Source: Pseudomonas orientalis (GTDB taxonomy: Bacteria; Pseudomonadota; Gammaproteobacteria; Pseudomonadales; Pseudomonadaceae). From it: a stretch of 64,000 nucleotides of DNA. The translations under genes and the position numbers were made by a program. The notes beneath the pieces were generated by a model. That model saw only the letters and a list, made by a program, of their open reading frames with translations. It was not told the DNA's origin and did not search any database. Positions within the stretch are counted from its first letter, which is position 1. Each line of letters starts with the position of its first letter. Location of the stretch: positions 5,748,209 through 5,812,208 of the forward strand of contig NZ_CP094351.1 in NCBI RefSeq assembly GCF_022807995.1. The letters are read 5' to 3'. Positions 34,065 to 41,998 of this stretch are shown piece by piece.

Positions 34065-34147
34065 TGTGGGAGGGGGCTTGCCCTAATGCCAGTTCAGTTA
34101 AGGCTTTTTGTAGGAGCGAGGGGGCGCCTAGCTCTTGCTCGCGAAAA
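34065..34147. repeat. Broken REP elements at the left edge of the accessory islet
   Basis: TGTGGGAGGGGGCTTGCCC is cut off at 34085. Then at 34110 comes GTAGGAGCGAG, followed by about 14 extra bases (GGGGCGCCTAGCTC), then TTGCTCGCGAAAAACTCACA. The second unit looks like a normal REP core with an insertion in its loop. The segment between (TAATGCCAGTTCAGTTAAGGC) also occurs before the doublet at 6131. Confidence 0.75.
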
Positions 34148-34739
34148 ACTCACACGCCTTAGGTTGCATCGACAAGAACATGGATGAACCGCTCATGGGA
34201 TTTCTTTCACAGCTGTAGCGTTACGGCCAGCGTGAGCAGCGCAGTTAACGTGAGGCCTACCTCACCGAGGATTGCATATGGTGGGTTTGTGCCGATTTGG
34301 AGGTGGATCAGTCTTGCGTCGGCACATGGGGCAATTCGGCACCGGCCTCAACATATGGACTGACTACTGTTCATCTGTGCCTAGACGTGAACCACAGGGT
34401 GGTTACAGGGGTGTCGGATCGCCCCCGCTCCTGATGAACGTCAGATGGCCCTGTGTCAGGTAACAGCGTCCTGCCCCGTCGAACGCATGCAATTGAAAGC
34501 GGAGAATCCGCCTAGCAGCGGGATTCTCCGTTTCTGACCCTTCACTTTTGCGGCATGGCAGAGCAAGTTGATGTGCTCATCGGCCACGGCAAAATATAGA
34601 TAATCGGTAATCTCCTACATGCCAGAAACGATGTCTTACATTTGATCTTGATTTTTTAATTTTACTTGTTTTTCTTTTGGGCTAGCCTTTCAACGTCACT
34701 TAGAAAAGTGACACTCACTCAAAATTAGGAGTAATACCT
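34148..34739. other. Unassigned intergenic stretch upstream of the peptide cluster
   Basis: No convincing gene. It contains a perfect 10-base hairpin, CGGAGAATCC/GGATTCTCCG, near 34500-34532, possibly a terminator. From about 34590 composition turns strongly A+T-rich, which should hold the promoter of the downstream cluster. GTCACTT/AAGTGAC (34695-34712) forms a small inverted repeat 28 bases before the 23-codon ORF and could be an operator or 5'-UTR hairpin. Confidence 0.5.
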
Positions 34740-34811
34740 ATGAAATCTATTTCTCTGGAATCGAAAAAAATCGCTAACTTGGCTTGCCTCGCAGCGGCCA
34801 AATCCCGCTGA
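34740..34811 (+). CDS. Candidate 23-residue RiPP-like precursor peptide
   Basis: ATG with AGGAG (34727-34731) eight bases upstream, one of the best ribosome-binding sites in this islet. The product starts MKSISLESKKIANLACL and ends AAAKSR. It has one Cys (16), a Lys/Ser-rich first half and an Ala-rich end. It precedes a SagB-type dehydrogenase, an AurF-like oxygenase and an exporter, an arrangement expected for a modified peptide. A hairpin follows it, as is common after precursor genes. No homologue recognised. Alternative: a translated leader that merely controls downstream genes; it lacks codon runs typical of attenuators. Confidence 0.55.
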   Translation: MKSISLESKKIANLACLAAAKSR

Positions 34812-34828
34812 TTGCTGAGCTGAGTAGT

Positions 34829-34865
34829 TGATGAGCTGGGGAGTGCCGGCTACCCAGTCTCATCA
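34829..34865 (+). terminator. Hairpin between peptide ORF and sagB-like gene
   Basis: TGATGAGCTGGG pairs with CCCAG-T-CTCATCA (twelve pairs, one bulge) around a 12-base loop. No T-tract follows, so partial termination or mRNA-end protection is more likely than full termination. Confidence 0.6.
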
Positions 34866-34888
34866 TTAACTTGGCGCAGAGTTAAAAA

Positions 34889-35967
34889 ATGCTAATAAAT
34901 CCGAATGTTTTCATGCTGGCTCGCACACCGTTCATCGTCATTTGGGATTACAAAAATCACACTCAGTTTGAACTTGACTTAGCGTATTCCACTCGTTTTA
35001 TACAGCTTGTTGAAGACCCTTCTAGATTCGATAGTACAAGCGAAATGGATGCGGCATTTCTCGCCGCCGGACTGTTACTCACAGATATATCCCCGCAGAA
35101 TGAATGGGGGTGGGACGATCTTTCGAAAATTTTTCATATTGGGACTAAAAATCTGCCCATCGAACAACTACCGAACGATATTCACGAGTGGGCTTCTCTA
35201 TACTTAGATCACTGTGAACAAGTCCTTGATACCCCTGCACCGATAGACCGTTTTGCCAAGCACTCCCATGAGGGGTTGATCTCGCTACCGGCACCCAATT
35301 CGGAAAAGCAAACTAGCCCCTTACAACCTCTCTGCTCGACCGAAAAACGTCGCGTTCGTTTTCAGACCAGGCCGTTACTCTGGACGACTTAAGCTCACTG
35401 CTCTACCTGTCCTTAGGTTACCTCAAAGAGCGCGAAGCCGGAGCCGACGACACAATTCCTGAAACACTCAGGGCGAGACGCAGCAGCCCTTCCGGTGGCG
35501 GGCTGAATGCATGCGAAGGCTACGTCTATGCTGCCAGGATATTGGGGCTGGAGCCCGGTATCTATTACTACCACCCAGACCTTCATGCTTTAAGGCAAGT
35601 TCACCCGCTTCCCAACGAGCCTTTGGGATTACTGCTCGCCGGACAACACTTTATCAACGAACTTCCTATGGGACTGTTCATAACGTCACGTTTTGACAAA
35701 TTATGGTGGAAATACGAGCACTCGCGTGCCTACCGCATGGCTTACGTCGAAGCCGGACATATCTCTCAAACCTTTCAGCTCGTTGCAACTGCGCTAGGGT
35801 TGGCTACCTGGTTGACTGGCGCGTTGAGTGATGAGCGAGTTGAGCTGTTATTAGGCTTGGAAGAGTCTGCAGAACAACCGCTGTTCTTCGTAGGCGGCGG
35901 TTATGGCGATGGGCAGGTGCAATGCAAGGAACTCAGGGCCTTGATAGAGAGTCGAGAGCGAGGGTAA
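34889..35967 (+). pseudogene. SagB-type dehydrogenase, split by a -1 frameshift
   Basis: Flavin-dependent nitroreductase-fold oxidase of the SagB/McbC type, which normally oxidises azolines or acts on peptides. The first frame (34889-35392) gives the N-terminal domain with NEWGWDDLSKIFHIGTKN and ends LPAPNSEKQTSPL. The family continues in the next frame (after a stop at 35314-35316) with LLDRKTSRSFSD, VTLDDLSSLLYLSLGYLKE, RRSSPSGGGLNACEGYVYA, and on to 35967. Reading CCC at 35317-35319 instead of 35318-35320 in the AGCCCCTTA context joins the halves into about 359 residues. Causes may be a one-base loss in a C run, a sequencing error, or programmed slippage. Confidence 0.8.
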
Positions 35968-35969
35968 TA

Positions 35970-36947
35970 ATGTCAGTTACAAATACATTCGTCTTTGCAT
36001 CTAACGAGATCCGCCAATATACACTGGGTGATTGGGACAACCGTTCGGCCGTACGCAGTAAGAATAGTACCTTCTTGCTTCCAGCTGATGCGGAGATTCT
36101 TCTGCAATTACAGACCAGGAAATGGTTTCCTCCAGCCTTTATTCCATACTTCAACGACAACACTATCCAGAAGTCGGGTGAGCATATCCAGCATCGATTG
36201 GCTGCGAATCATCTAGTCTATTTTCTCCGATATACGACGATCCTGGAGCATAAGATCGTTAACCGCTCGGTTGAGACTCTGATTCATGAAGAGCTGGGAA
36301 TTGATTTGCCTCAAGCGATGAAACTCACGGCCTTGCAGCTTTACACTGACGAGGGTTATCACGCCCTTTTCTCCTTTAAGATCGCGGAACAGGTGGCGCA
36401 TTTTTATGACATGCCAACCTGGGAGGATCCACCTAAACGTATCACTCTGCTACTCGAGTTGATGGACGCGACTTTGGACGAACATCGTCCACTGGCTTGG
36501 TTTTTTTTCGGCTTTGTCTCTGAAACTATCATCGCCAAGGAGTTATTGAGCATAACCGGTGACACGCTAATCTCTACGGTATATCAGATGTTTCGAGAGC
36601 ATCTGGAAGATGAAGCCCGACATAGTCGCTATTTTTCCGAAGTGTTCCATTACCTATGGCCGAAGTTATCCCTTGTCCAGCAAGAACACTCCGCAAGCCT
36701 ATTGATTAAAATTATTTTTATCTTTGCTGAAGTGGACGAGCCTTGGTTGAGCGCTAGCCTAACGAGCGTCGGCATCCCTTTGTTCGAAGCCACCAGGATA
36801 GTCCAAGCACTACAGGCACTGGATGTACGCACACAGCGAGCACGCTCTATTGCCATGGGCACGCTTCAAGCGATGACGCGCGCCGGTTTCTTTGAGTTGC
36901 AAGCTCATCGGGAATTATTCAGCCAATCAGGACTCATTGATGCTTGA
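35970..36947 (+). CDS. AurF-like non-heme diiron oxygenase
   Basis: 325 residues, mostly helical. Candidate metal ligands: Glu93, Glu128, His131 (DEGYH), Glu185 (SETI), His211, Glu215 and His218 (REHLEDEARHSRYF). Spacing nearly equals that of AurF (E101, E136, H139, E196, H223, E227, H230, as I recall them): 35, 3, about 57, 26, 4 and 3. AurF-family enzymes N-oxygenate aryl amines or hydroxylate amino acids. The start is two bases after the sagB-like stop. Codon use is A+T-richer than that of housekeeping neighbours. Confidence 0.85.
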   Translation: MSVTNTFVFASNEIRQYTLGDWDNRSAVRSKNSTFLLPADAEILLQLQTRKWFPPAFIPYFNDNTIQKSGEHIQHRLAANHLVYFLRYTTILEHKIVNRSVETLIHEELGIDLPQAMKLTALQLYTDEGYHALFSFKIAEQVAHFYDMPTWEDPPKRITLLLELMDATLDEHRPLAWFFFGFVSETIIAKELLSITGDTLISTVYQMFREHLEDEARHSRYFSEVFHYLWPKLSLVQQEHSASLLIKIIFIFAEVDEPWLSASLTSVGIPLFEATRIVQALQALDVRTQRARSIAMGTLQAMTRAGFFELQAHRELFSQSGLIDA

Positions 36948-38151
36948 AATAAAGGATCATTCCGTTGTCAAGGCCAGGAAAGTCGGTGCCATCGTACTAT
37001 TGATGGCGATGGTCATGCTGGGCGTGTTTCCGGTGGACGTGCTTCTGCCTTCGTTTCCTTCGTTATCGCAGCACTTCAGCACCACAACGTCCGAGATTGC
37101 CTTGTCGATCAGCTTCTTTGCCATCGGTATCTCGTTATCTCAGCTACTGATTGGCCCTTTGTCGGACATACTCGGCCGTAAAACGTTGTTACTGGCTGGC
37201 ATGGCAGTATCCATGGCTGGCGCCTTGGGTTGCGTATGGGCCACGAACTATGAGTATTTTTTGCTATTCCGTGTGATCCAGGCAGTAGGGTGTGGCTGTT
37301 TCGTACTGTCCCAGGCATTGGTTCAGGATCTATTTATCGGCAAAGAGCGGGATCGTTTACGAATTCTCATGGTAACGGCCAGTGGAATCTTCATTTCGGT
37401 CTCCCCCCTGGCCGGAAGCCTGTTGCAGGAGCTGATGGATTGGCAAGGTAGTTTCTATGTCTTCGCAGTGATTGCCGCTTTGGTATTCGTGAAGGCTCTA
37501 GTATCGTTGGAAAACCTGCCTATCAATAACACGGGGCCGCGTATCAGTATCTTGAGAGCCTACCGACGAATCTGCAGTAACTTCAGTTTCGTGGCCTACT
37601 GGCTAATCGCTGCAATTGTTTTTGCTTGCCATTTCTCATTCATCGTCATATCGCCCCTAATATTCATGGAGCAGTTGCAACTAAGTAGCTATGAGTTTTC
37701 TCAGACGCTGTTATTGTACGGAGCAGCCTATGTGACTGGCGGTGTCCTTGCAGGCGTAATGAATAAGCATCTGGAGGCGGGTACACAAATTGTTATAGGA
37801 CTATTACTGATTTTCGTTGCGGGGTTAGTGATGCTTCTATTACGGAGCCAATTTGGCCTGTCCGTCTTCACCATGCTGGTCCCAATGATTATCTGTACAG
37901 CAGGCACTACCATAACGCGGCCTGCAGCCACGTCCAAAGCTATGGAGCTATTCCCGGATAACGCTGGTGCCTCGGCCTCGGCAGGCAATACTCTAATTTT
38001 TATCTCAGGCGGATTGATCAGTGCCCTAGTCAACCTCAGCACCAACAACTTGCAAATTACCCTGGCACTGAGTTTCATCGTCTTAAGCGGCATAGGTCTG
38101 CTGTTAAACCAACACATAAATCGCCACGCTAAGGTGTCGAGTTTGGCATGA
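36940..38151 (+). CDS. MFS exporter, Bcr/CflA type
   Basis: 403 residues with twelve membrane helices. Family marks: DVLLPSFPSLSQHF at the end of helix 1, GPLSDILGRKTLLLAG (motif A), RVIQAVGCGCFVLSQALVQDLF, and GIFISVSPLAGSLLQ for the drug/H+ antiporter motif C region. It would export a small product. It overlaps the oxygenase gene by eight bases, so it is co-translated. It is probably the export or self-resistance step for whatever the sagB/aurF-like enzymes make. Confidence 0.88.
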   Translation: MLEIKDHSVVKARKVGAIVLLMAMVMLGVFPVDVLLPSFPSLSQHFSTTTSEIALSISFFAIGISLSQLLIGPLSDILGRKTLLLAGMAVSMAGALGCVWATNYEYFLLFRVIQAVGCGCFVLSQALVQDLFIGKERDRLRILMVTASGIFISVSPLAGSLLQELMDWQGSFYVFAVIAALVFVKALVSLENLPINNTGPRISILRAYRRICSNFSFVAYWLIAAIVFACHFSFIVISPLIFMEQLQLSSYEFSQTLLLYGAAYVTGGVLAGVMNKHLEAGTQIVIGLLLIFVAGLVMLLLRSQFGLSVFTMLVPMIICTAGTTITRPAATSKAMELFPDNAGASASAGNTLIFISGGLISALVNLSTNNLQITLALSFIVLSGIGLLLNQHINRHAKVSSLA

Positions 38152-38345
38152 TTCTGATTTGCAGCGCCCCAGGGTATACTTCCCCGTCAAAGTGCGGCCG
38201 AGCTTCGCGACAAGAAGCTTACGGCTGGCATTTGTCCGTGGTCCTAAACCGCCCTTGGTCATATGCTGATAGCCTGGGCCCGTGGCAATTAAATTCGAGC
38301 CGCTGTAAATAGAGGCCGCAATGCTACCAGTTCTTTTTTCTAAAG

Positions 38346-38561
38346 TTGGAGCAAATAGTTACTTCCCGCTCCACCGCATCCTTTTTCATCACCCATCCTG
38401 AACTCAGCTTCGAGGATGCCTTGGCCTACGCCTCCGATCTGCTTCACTGCGCTGAGCAGTTACTCGATTCCCGGCAGGCAGCCGGTTATCTGGTTGAAAT
38501 GGCGAAGGTGATGGTAGACCGGTCGTTGAACTGCATTGCTTCAGCAGACGTGGGCGCATAG
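38346..38561 (+). CDS. DUF3077-like small protein, possibly a remnant
   Basis: 71 residues if TTG 38346 is used. The pattern F-x-x-P-x-L-S-x-EDALAYASDLLHCAEQLL...AAGYLVEMAKVMVDRSL fits DUF3077/DUF6124-type proteins common in Pseudomonas. There is no ATG and no clear ribosome-binding site; the frame opens at 38313 after a stop. It may therefore be a 5'-truncated gene. Function unknown. The preceding 38152-38345 shows nothing I can assign. Confidence 0.4.
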   Translation: MEQIVTSRSTASFFITHPELSFEDALAYASDLLHCAEQLLDSRQAAGYLVEMAKVMVDRSLNCIASADVGA

Positions 38562-38565
38562 CGTC

Positions 38566-38655
38566 GTAGGAGCGCGCTTGCTGGCGAGGGCGTAACGCGC
38601 AAAGATTGTTGCCAGGTGGCGTTCTCAGGTTTTTCGCGAGCAAGCTCGCTCCTAC
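38566..38655. repeat. REP doublet at the right edge of the islet
   Basis: GTAGGAGCGCGCTTGCTGGCG (degenerate) faces TCGCGAGCAAGCTCGCTCCTAC. Together with the broken REP units at 34065-34147 it brackets the accessory genes. Confidence 0.85.
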
Positions 38656-38694
38656 AGTAAATGCGGTGCAGCCTAGCCCTGAACTACGGGCTCT

Positions 38695-39054
38695 TTAAGC
38701 AGTGATTTCGACATAGCTAGACTCTCCGCCTCCTGTCGCACCCGATAGCCAGCCCCAGACGAAACTCAACGTCGTGCGCCCAGCGTGATCCACGCCTACC
38801 GTCCCACGTGACCAGCCAGCAAGCAGTTCCCCTTCCAGGGTCATGCACTGATACAGCAGCTCGATGGTATCTGGACCGGTCACCCGTCCGACTTGAGTGC
38901 CCAGGCGAATCCGGCCGCCCTGATAAGTGCTCGAAATCGCGTCACCTTCGACCAGGTAGTGAAACACGGTGCCGGTGCCTGACAGCCCTTGAGTGTTGTT
39001 GGCGACCACAAACCGACGATTGTGCAGACGTGCGTAGACAGTGGGATTTTGCAT
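38695..39054 (-). CDS. Conserved hypothetical protein near glmS
   Basis: 119 residues, mostly beta-strand in character. NRRFVVANNTQGLSGTGTVFHY, GDAISSTYQGGRIRLGTQVG, TIELLYQCMTLEGELLAG and a WGWLSG...ESSYVEI end form a pattern seen in many small bacterial proteins. I recall these sometimes being labelled n-acetylglutamate synthase-like, without good support. AAAGGAAG lies eight bases before ATG 39054. Its upstream region holds the palindrome at 39071. Confidence 0.7.
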   Translation of the reverse strand: MQNPTVYARLHNRRFVVANNTQGLSGTGTVFHYLVEGDAISSTYQGGRIRLGTQVGRVTGPDTIELLYQCMTLEGELLAGWSRGTVGVDHAGRTTLSFVWGWLSGATGGGESSYVEITA

Positions 39055-39070
39055 CAGCCAGCTTCCTTTG

Positions 39071-39099
39071 ATCGTTCCCACGCTCCGCGTGGGAGCGAT
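39071..39099. repeat. Long palindrome (REP-like)
   Basis: ATCGTTCCCACGC-TCC-GCGTGGGAGCGAT forms a nearly perfect 13-base-pair hairpin. The TTCCCACGC...GCGTGGGA type is widespread in Pseudomonas intergenic DNA. It lies just upstream of the gene ending at 38695. Confidence 0.7.
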
Positions 39100-39114
39100 C
39101 ATCCACGAAACGTA

Positions 39115-39143
39115 AAAAGGGGCTGTTGAAAACAGCCCCTTTT
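39115..39143 (-). terminator. glmS terminator, at the attTn7 position
   Basis: AAAAGGGGCTGTT pairs perfectly with AACAGCCCCTTTT across GAA, with a T-run on the minus strand. Tn7 inserts about 25 bases beyond the glmS stop, near 39136, inside this hairpin. The structure is intact, so the site is unoccupied. Confidence 0.88.
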
Positions 39144-39160
39144 GGGTACGCCAGTCAGGC

Positions 39161-40993
39161 TTACTCCACCGTCACCGACTTCGCCAGGTTGCGCGGCTGG
39201 TCAACGTCGGTGCCCTTGAGCACGGCGACGTAGTAGGACAACAATTGCAGCGGGATGGTGTAGAGGATCGGCGACAGCGTGTCATGGATGTGCGGCATGT
39301 TGATCACGTGAGTGCCTTCACCGTTGGTCATGCCGGCCTTTTCGTCGGCAAACACGATCAGTTGGCCGCCACGGGCGCGCACTTCCTGCAGGTTGGACTT
39401 GAGCTTCTCCAGCAGTTCGTTGTTCGGCGCCACGGTGACCACGGGCATGTCGTCATCCACCAGGGCCAATGGGCCGTGTTTCAGCTCCCCGGCCGGGTAG
39501 GCTTCGGCGTGGATGTACGAGATTTCCTTGAGTTTCAGCGAACCTTCCATCGCCACCGGGTATTGCGCGCCACGGCCGAGGAACAGGGTGTGGTTCTTGT
39601 CGGCGAACAGTTCGGCGACTTTTTCCACGGTGCCGTCCATGGCCAGGGCTTCGCCCAGGCGGGTCGGCAGGCGGCGCAGTTCTTCCACCAGGGTGGCCTC
39701 AACGCCTTCGGCGAGGGTGCCGCGTACTTGACCGAGGGACAGGGTCAGCAGCAACAGGCCGACCAGTTGGGTGGTGAAGGCTTTGGTCGAGGCGACGCCG
39801 ATTTCACGACCGGCCTGGGTCAGCAGGGTGAGGTCCGATTCACGTACCAGGGAGCTGATGCTGACGTTGCAGATCGCCAGGCTGCCGAGGAAGCCCAGCT
39901 CCTTGGCGTTGCGCAGGGCGGCCAGGGTGTCGGCGGTTTCGCCGGACTGGGAGATGGTCACGAACAGGGTGTCGGGCTGCACCACCACCTTGCGGTAGCG
40001 GAACTCGCTGGCGACTTCGACCTGGCACGGGATGCCGGCCAGTTCTTCGAGCCAGTAACGCGCAACCATGCCGGCGTGGTAGCTGGTGCCGCAGGCGACG
40101 ATCTGCACGTTGCGCACTTTGGCGAACAGCTCGGCGGCTTGTGGGCCGAAGGCGTTGACCAGCACCTGGTTCTGGCTCAGGCGACCTTCGAGGGTGCGCT
40201 GTACCACCGAAGGCTGCTCGTGGATTTCCTTGAGCATGAAGTGGCGGAACTCGCCCTTGTCGGCGGCTTCGGCGCCGTCGCGGTATTGCACGGCCTCGCG
40301 CTCGACGGACTGACCGTTGACGTCCCAGATCTGCACGCTTTCACGGCGGATGTCGGCGATATCGCCTTCTTCCAGGTACATGAAGCGGTCGGTCACCTGG
40401 CGCAGGGCCAGTTGGTCGGAAGCGAGGAAGTTCTCGCCCAGGCCCAGGCCGATCACCAACGGGCTGCCACTGCGCGCGGCAACCAGGCGGTCAGGCTGGC
40501 TCGCGCTGATCACGGCCAGGCCGTAGGCGCCGTGCAGTTCCTTGACCGTGGCCTTGAGGGCGGTGGTCAGGTCGCTGTGGTCCTTGAGCTTGTGGTTGAG
40601 CAAGTGGGCGATGACTTCGGTGTCGGTGTCCGAAGTGAACACGTAGCCCAGGCCCTTGAGTTGTTCGCGCAGCACTTCGTGGTTTTCGATGATGCCGTTG
40701 TGCACCACGGCCAGGTCGCCCGAAAAGTGCGGGTGAGCGTTACGCTCGCACGGCGCACCGTGAGTAGCCCAACGGGTGTGGGCGATGCCCAGGCGGCCCA
40801 CCAATGGCTCACCGGCCAGGGCCTGGTCCAACTCGCTGACCTTGCCCGGACGGCGCATACGCTCCAGCTTCCCGGCGTTGGTGAAGACCGCCACACCGGC
40901 GCTGTCATAGCCACGGTATTCCAGGCGCTTGAGGCCTTCGATGAGGATGGCGGTTACGTTACGTTCGGCGACTGCGCCAACAATTCCACACAT
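39161..40993 (-). CDS. glmS: Glutamine-fructose-6-phosphate aminotransferase GlmS
   Basis: 610 residues. Makes glucosamine-6-phosphate from fructose-6-phosphate and glutamine, feeding peptidoglycan and LPS synthesis. Cys2 in MCGIVGAV is the glutaminase nucleophile. Two SIS domains follow (CGTSYHAG near 305 and FLGRGAQYPVAMEGSLKLKE near 475), ending with the conserved PRNLAKSVTVE that Tn7 TnsD recognises. It is ten bases downstream of the DeoR-type regulator. I see no glmS ribozyme. Confidence 0.97.
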   Translation of the reverse strand: MCGIVGAVAERNVTAILIEGLKRLEYRGYDSAGVAVFTNAGKLERMRRPGKVSELDQALAGEPLVGRLGIAHTRWATHGAPCERNAHPHFSGDLAVVHNGIIENHEVLREQLKGLGYVFTSDTDTEVIAHLLNHKLKDHSDLTTALKATVKELHGAYGLAVISASQPDRLVAARSGSPLVIGLGLGENFLASDQLALRQVTDRFMYLEEGDIADIRRESVQIWDVNGQSVEREAVQYRDGAEAADKGEFRHFMLKEIHEQPSVVQRTLEGRLSQNQVLVNAFGPQAAELFAKVRNVQIVACGTSYHAGMVARYWLEELAGIPCQVEVASEFRYRKVVVQPDTLFVTISQSGETADTLAALRNAKELGFLGSLAICNVSISSLVRESDLTLLTQAGREIGVASTKAFTTQLVGLLLLTLSLGQVRGTLAEGVEATLVEELRRLPTRLGEALAMDGTVEKVAELFADKNHTLFLGRGAQYPVAMEGSLKLKEISYIHAEAYPAGELKHGPLALVDDDMPVVTVAPNNELLEKLKSNLQEVRARGGQLIVFADEKAGMTNGEGTHVINMPHIHDTLSPILYTIPLQLLSYYVAVLKGTDVDQPRNLAKSVTVE

Positions 40994-41003
40994 GGTGTTT
41001 CTC

Positions 41004-41771
41004 CTAGATGACTGCCGCGCATATCAGCGTAATGCCGCGGGCTTGGATCTGGTCGCGGGCCTCAGGCGGCAGGCGATCATCGGTGATAAGGGTATGGACG
41101 CTGCTCCAGGGCAGTTCCAGGTTGGGAATTTTGCGGCCGATCTTGTCGGATTCGACCATCACCACGACTTCACGGGCGACCTCGGCCATGACACGGCTCA
41201 GGCCCAGCAATTCGTTGAAGGTGGTGGTACCGCGCTGCAAATCGATGCCGTCGGCACCGATGAACAGTTGATCAAAATCGTAGGAACGCAGCACCTGCTC
41301 GGCGACCTGGCCCTGGAACGAGTCCGAATGCGGATCCCAGGTGCCGCCGGTCATCAGCAGCACCGGTTCATGCTCCAGCTCGCTCAAGGCGCGGGCCACG
41401 TTCAGGGAATTGGTCATGACCACCAGGCCGGGTTGATGGCCCAGTTCGGGGATCATCGCGGCGGTGGTGCTGCCGCTGTCGATGATGATGCGCGCGTGTT
41501 CACGCAGGCGCACCACGGCGGCGCGGGCAATCGCACGCTTATAGGCCGAGACCGGTTGCGCCGCGTCGCCCACCAGTTCCTGAGGCATGGTGATCGCGCC
41601 ACCGTAGCGGCGCAGCAGCAGGCCATTACTTTCGAGGGCGGCCAAGTCCTTGCGGATGGTCACTTCCGAGGTTTCGAAACGCTTGGCCAATTCGTCCACG
41701 CTCACTTCGCCCTGTTCATTGAGCAAGGTAAGGATGTTGTGGCGACGTTGGGGGGTATTTCGTTTCGACAT
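41004..41771 (-). CDS. glmR: DeoR/GlpR-family regulator upstream of glmS
   Basis: 255 residues. An N-terminal DeoR helix-turn-helix (RRHNILTLLNEQGEVSVDELAKRFETSEVTIRKDL, about 8-45) is followed by a DeoR C-terminal sugar-phosphate sensor domain (IIIDSGSTT, LFIGADGID, VVVMVESDKIGRK). The start at 41771 (MSKRNTPQRR) is the family start. It lies between glmU and glmS, so it likely senses amino-sugar phosphate; in P. aeruginosa the equivalent is called GlmR. The symbol is by position. Confidence 0.88.
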   Translation of the reverse strand: MSKRNTPQRRHNILTLLNEQGEVSVDELAKRFETSEVTIRKDLAALESNGLLLRRYGGAITMPQELVGDAAQPVSAYKRAIARAAVVRLREHARIIIDSGSTTAAMIPELGHQPGLVVMTNSLNVARALSELEHEPVLLMTGGTWDPHSDSFQGQVAEQVLRSYDFDQLFIGADGIDLQRGTTTFNELLGLSRVMAEVAREVVVMVESDKIGRKIPNLELPWSSVHTLITDDRLPPEARDQIQARGITLICAAVI

Positions 41772-41874
41772 GGTGTTGATAAGTTTCGTTTCGAAAGATA
41801 ACGAAGGCAATCAAAACCTATTGGCGAAAGATCGTCAAGCGGTGACGATCATTATTTTTGAAATAACGCAGGCA

Positions 41875-41966
41875 AATGTGGGAGGGGGCTTGCCCCCGAT
41901 AGCGGTTTATCAGTCAGCCCTTTATTGACTGACCCACCGCTATCGGGGCAAGCCCCCTCCCACATT
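41875..41966. repeat. REP doublet (REPIN), GGGGGCTTGCCCCC family
   Basis: AATGTGGGAGGGGGCTTGCC and its inverse (one C shorter in the core) lie between glmU and the regulator gene. They fill most of the 227-base gap. Confidence 0.92.
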
Positions 41967-41998
41967 GGAGTTTTGTTGCTGCCAAGGGCGTGGATAGA

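Noticed and set aside
39100..39160. Tn7 or Tn7-like element at attTn7
   Set aside because: The glmS terminator is uninterrupted, and no TGTGGG-type Tn7 ends or tns genes are seen.
40994..41003. glmS ribozyme
   Set aside because: Only ten bases separate glmS from the regulator gene; no room for or trace of the ribozyme.
39245..41011. 588-codon plus-strand frame opposite glmS
   Set aside because: Antisense shadow of the GlmS coding sequence.
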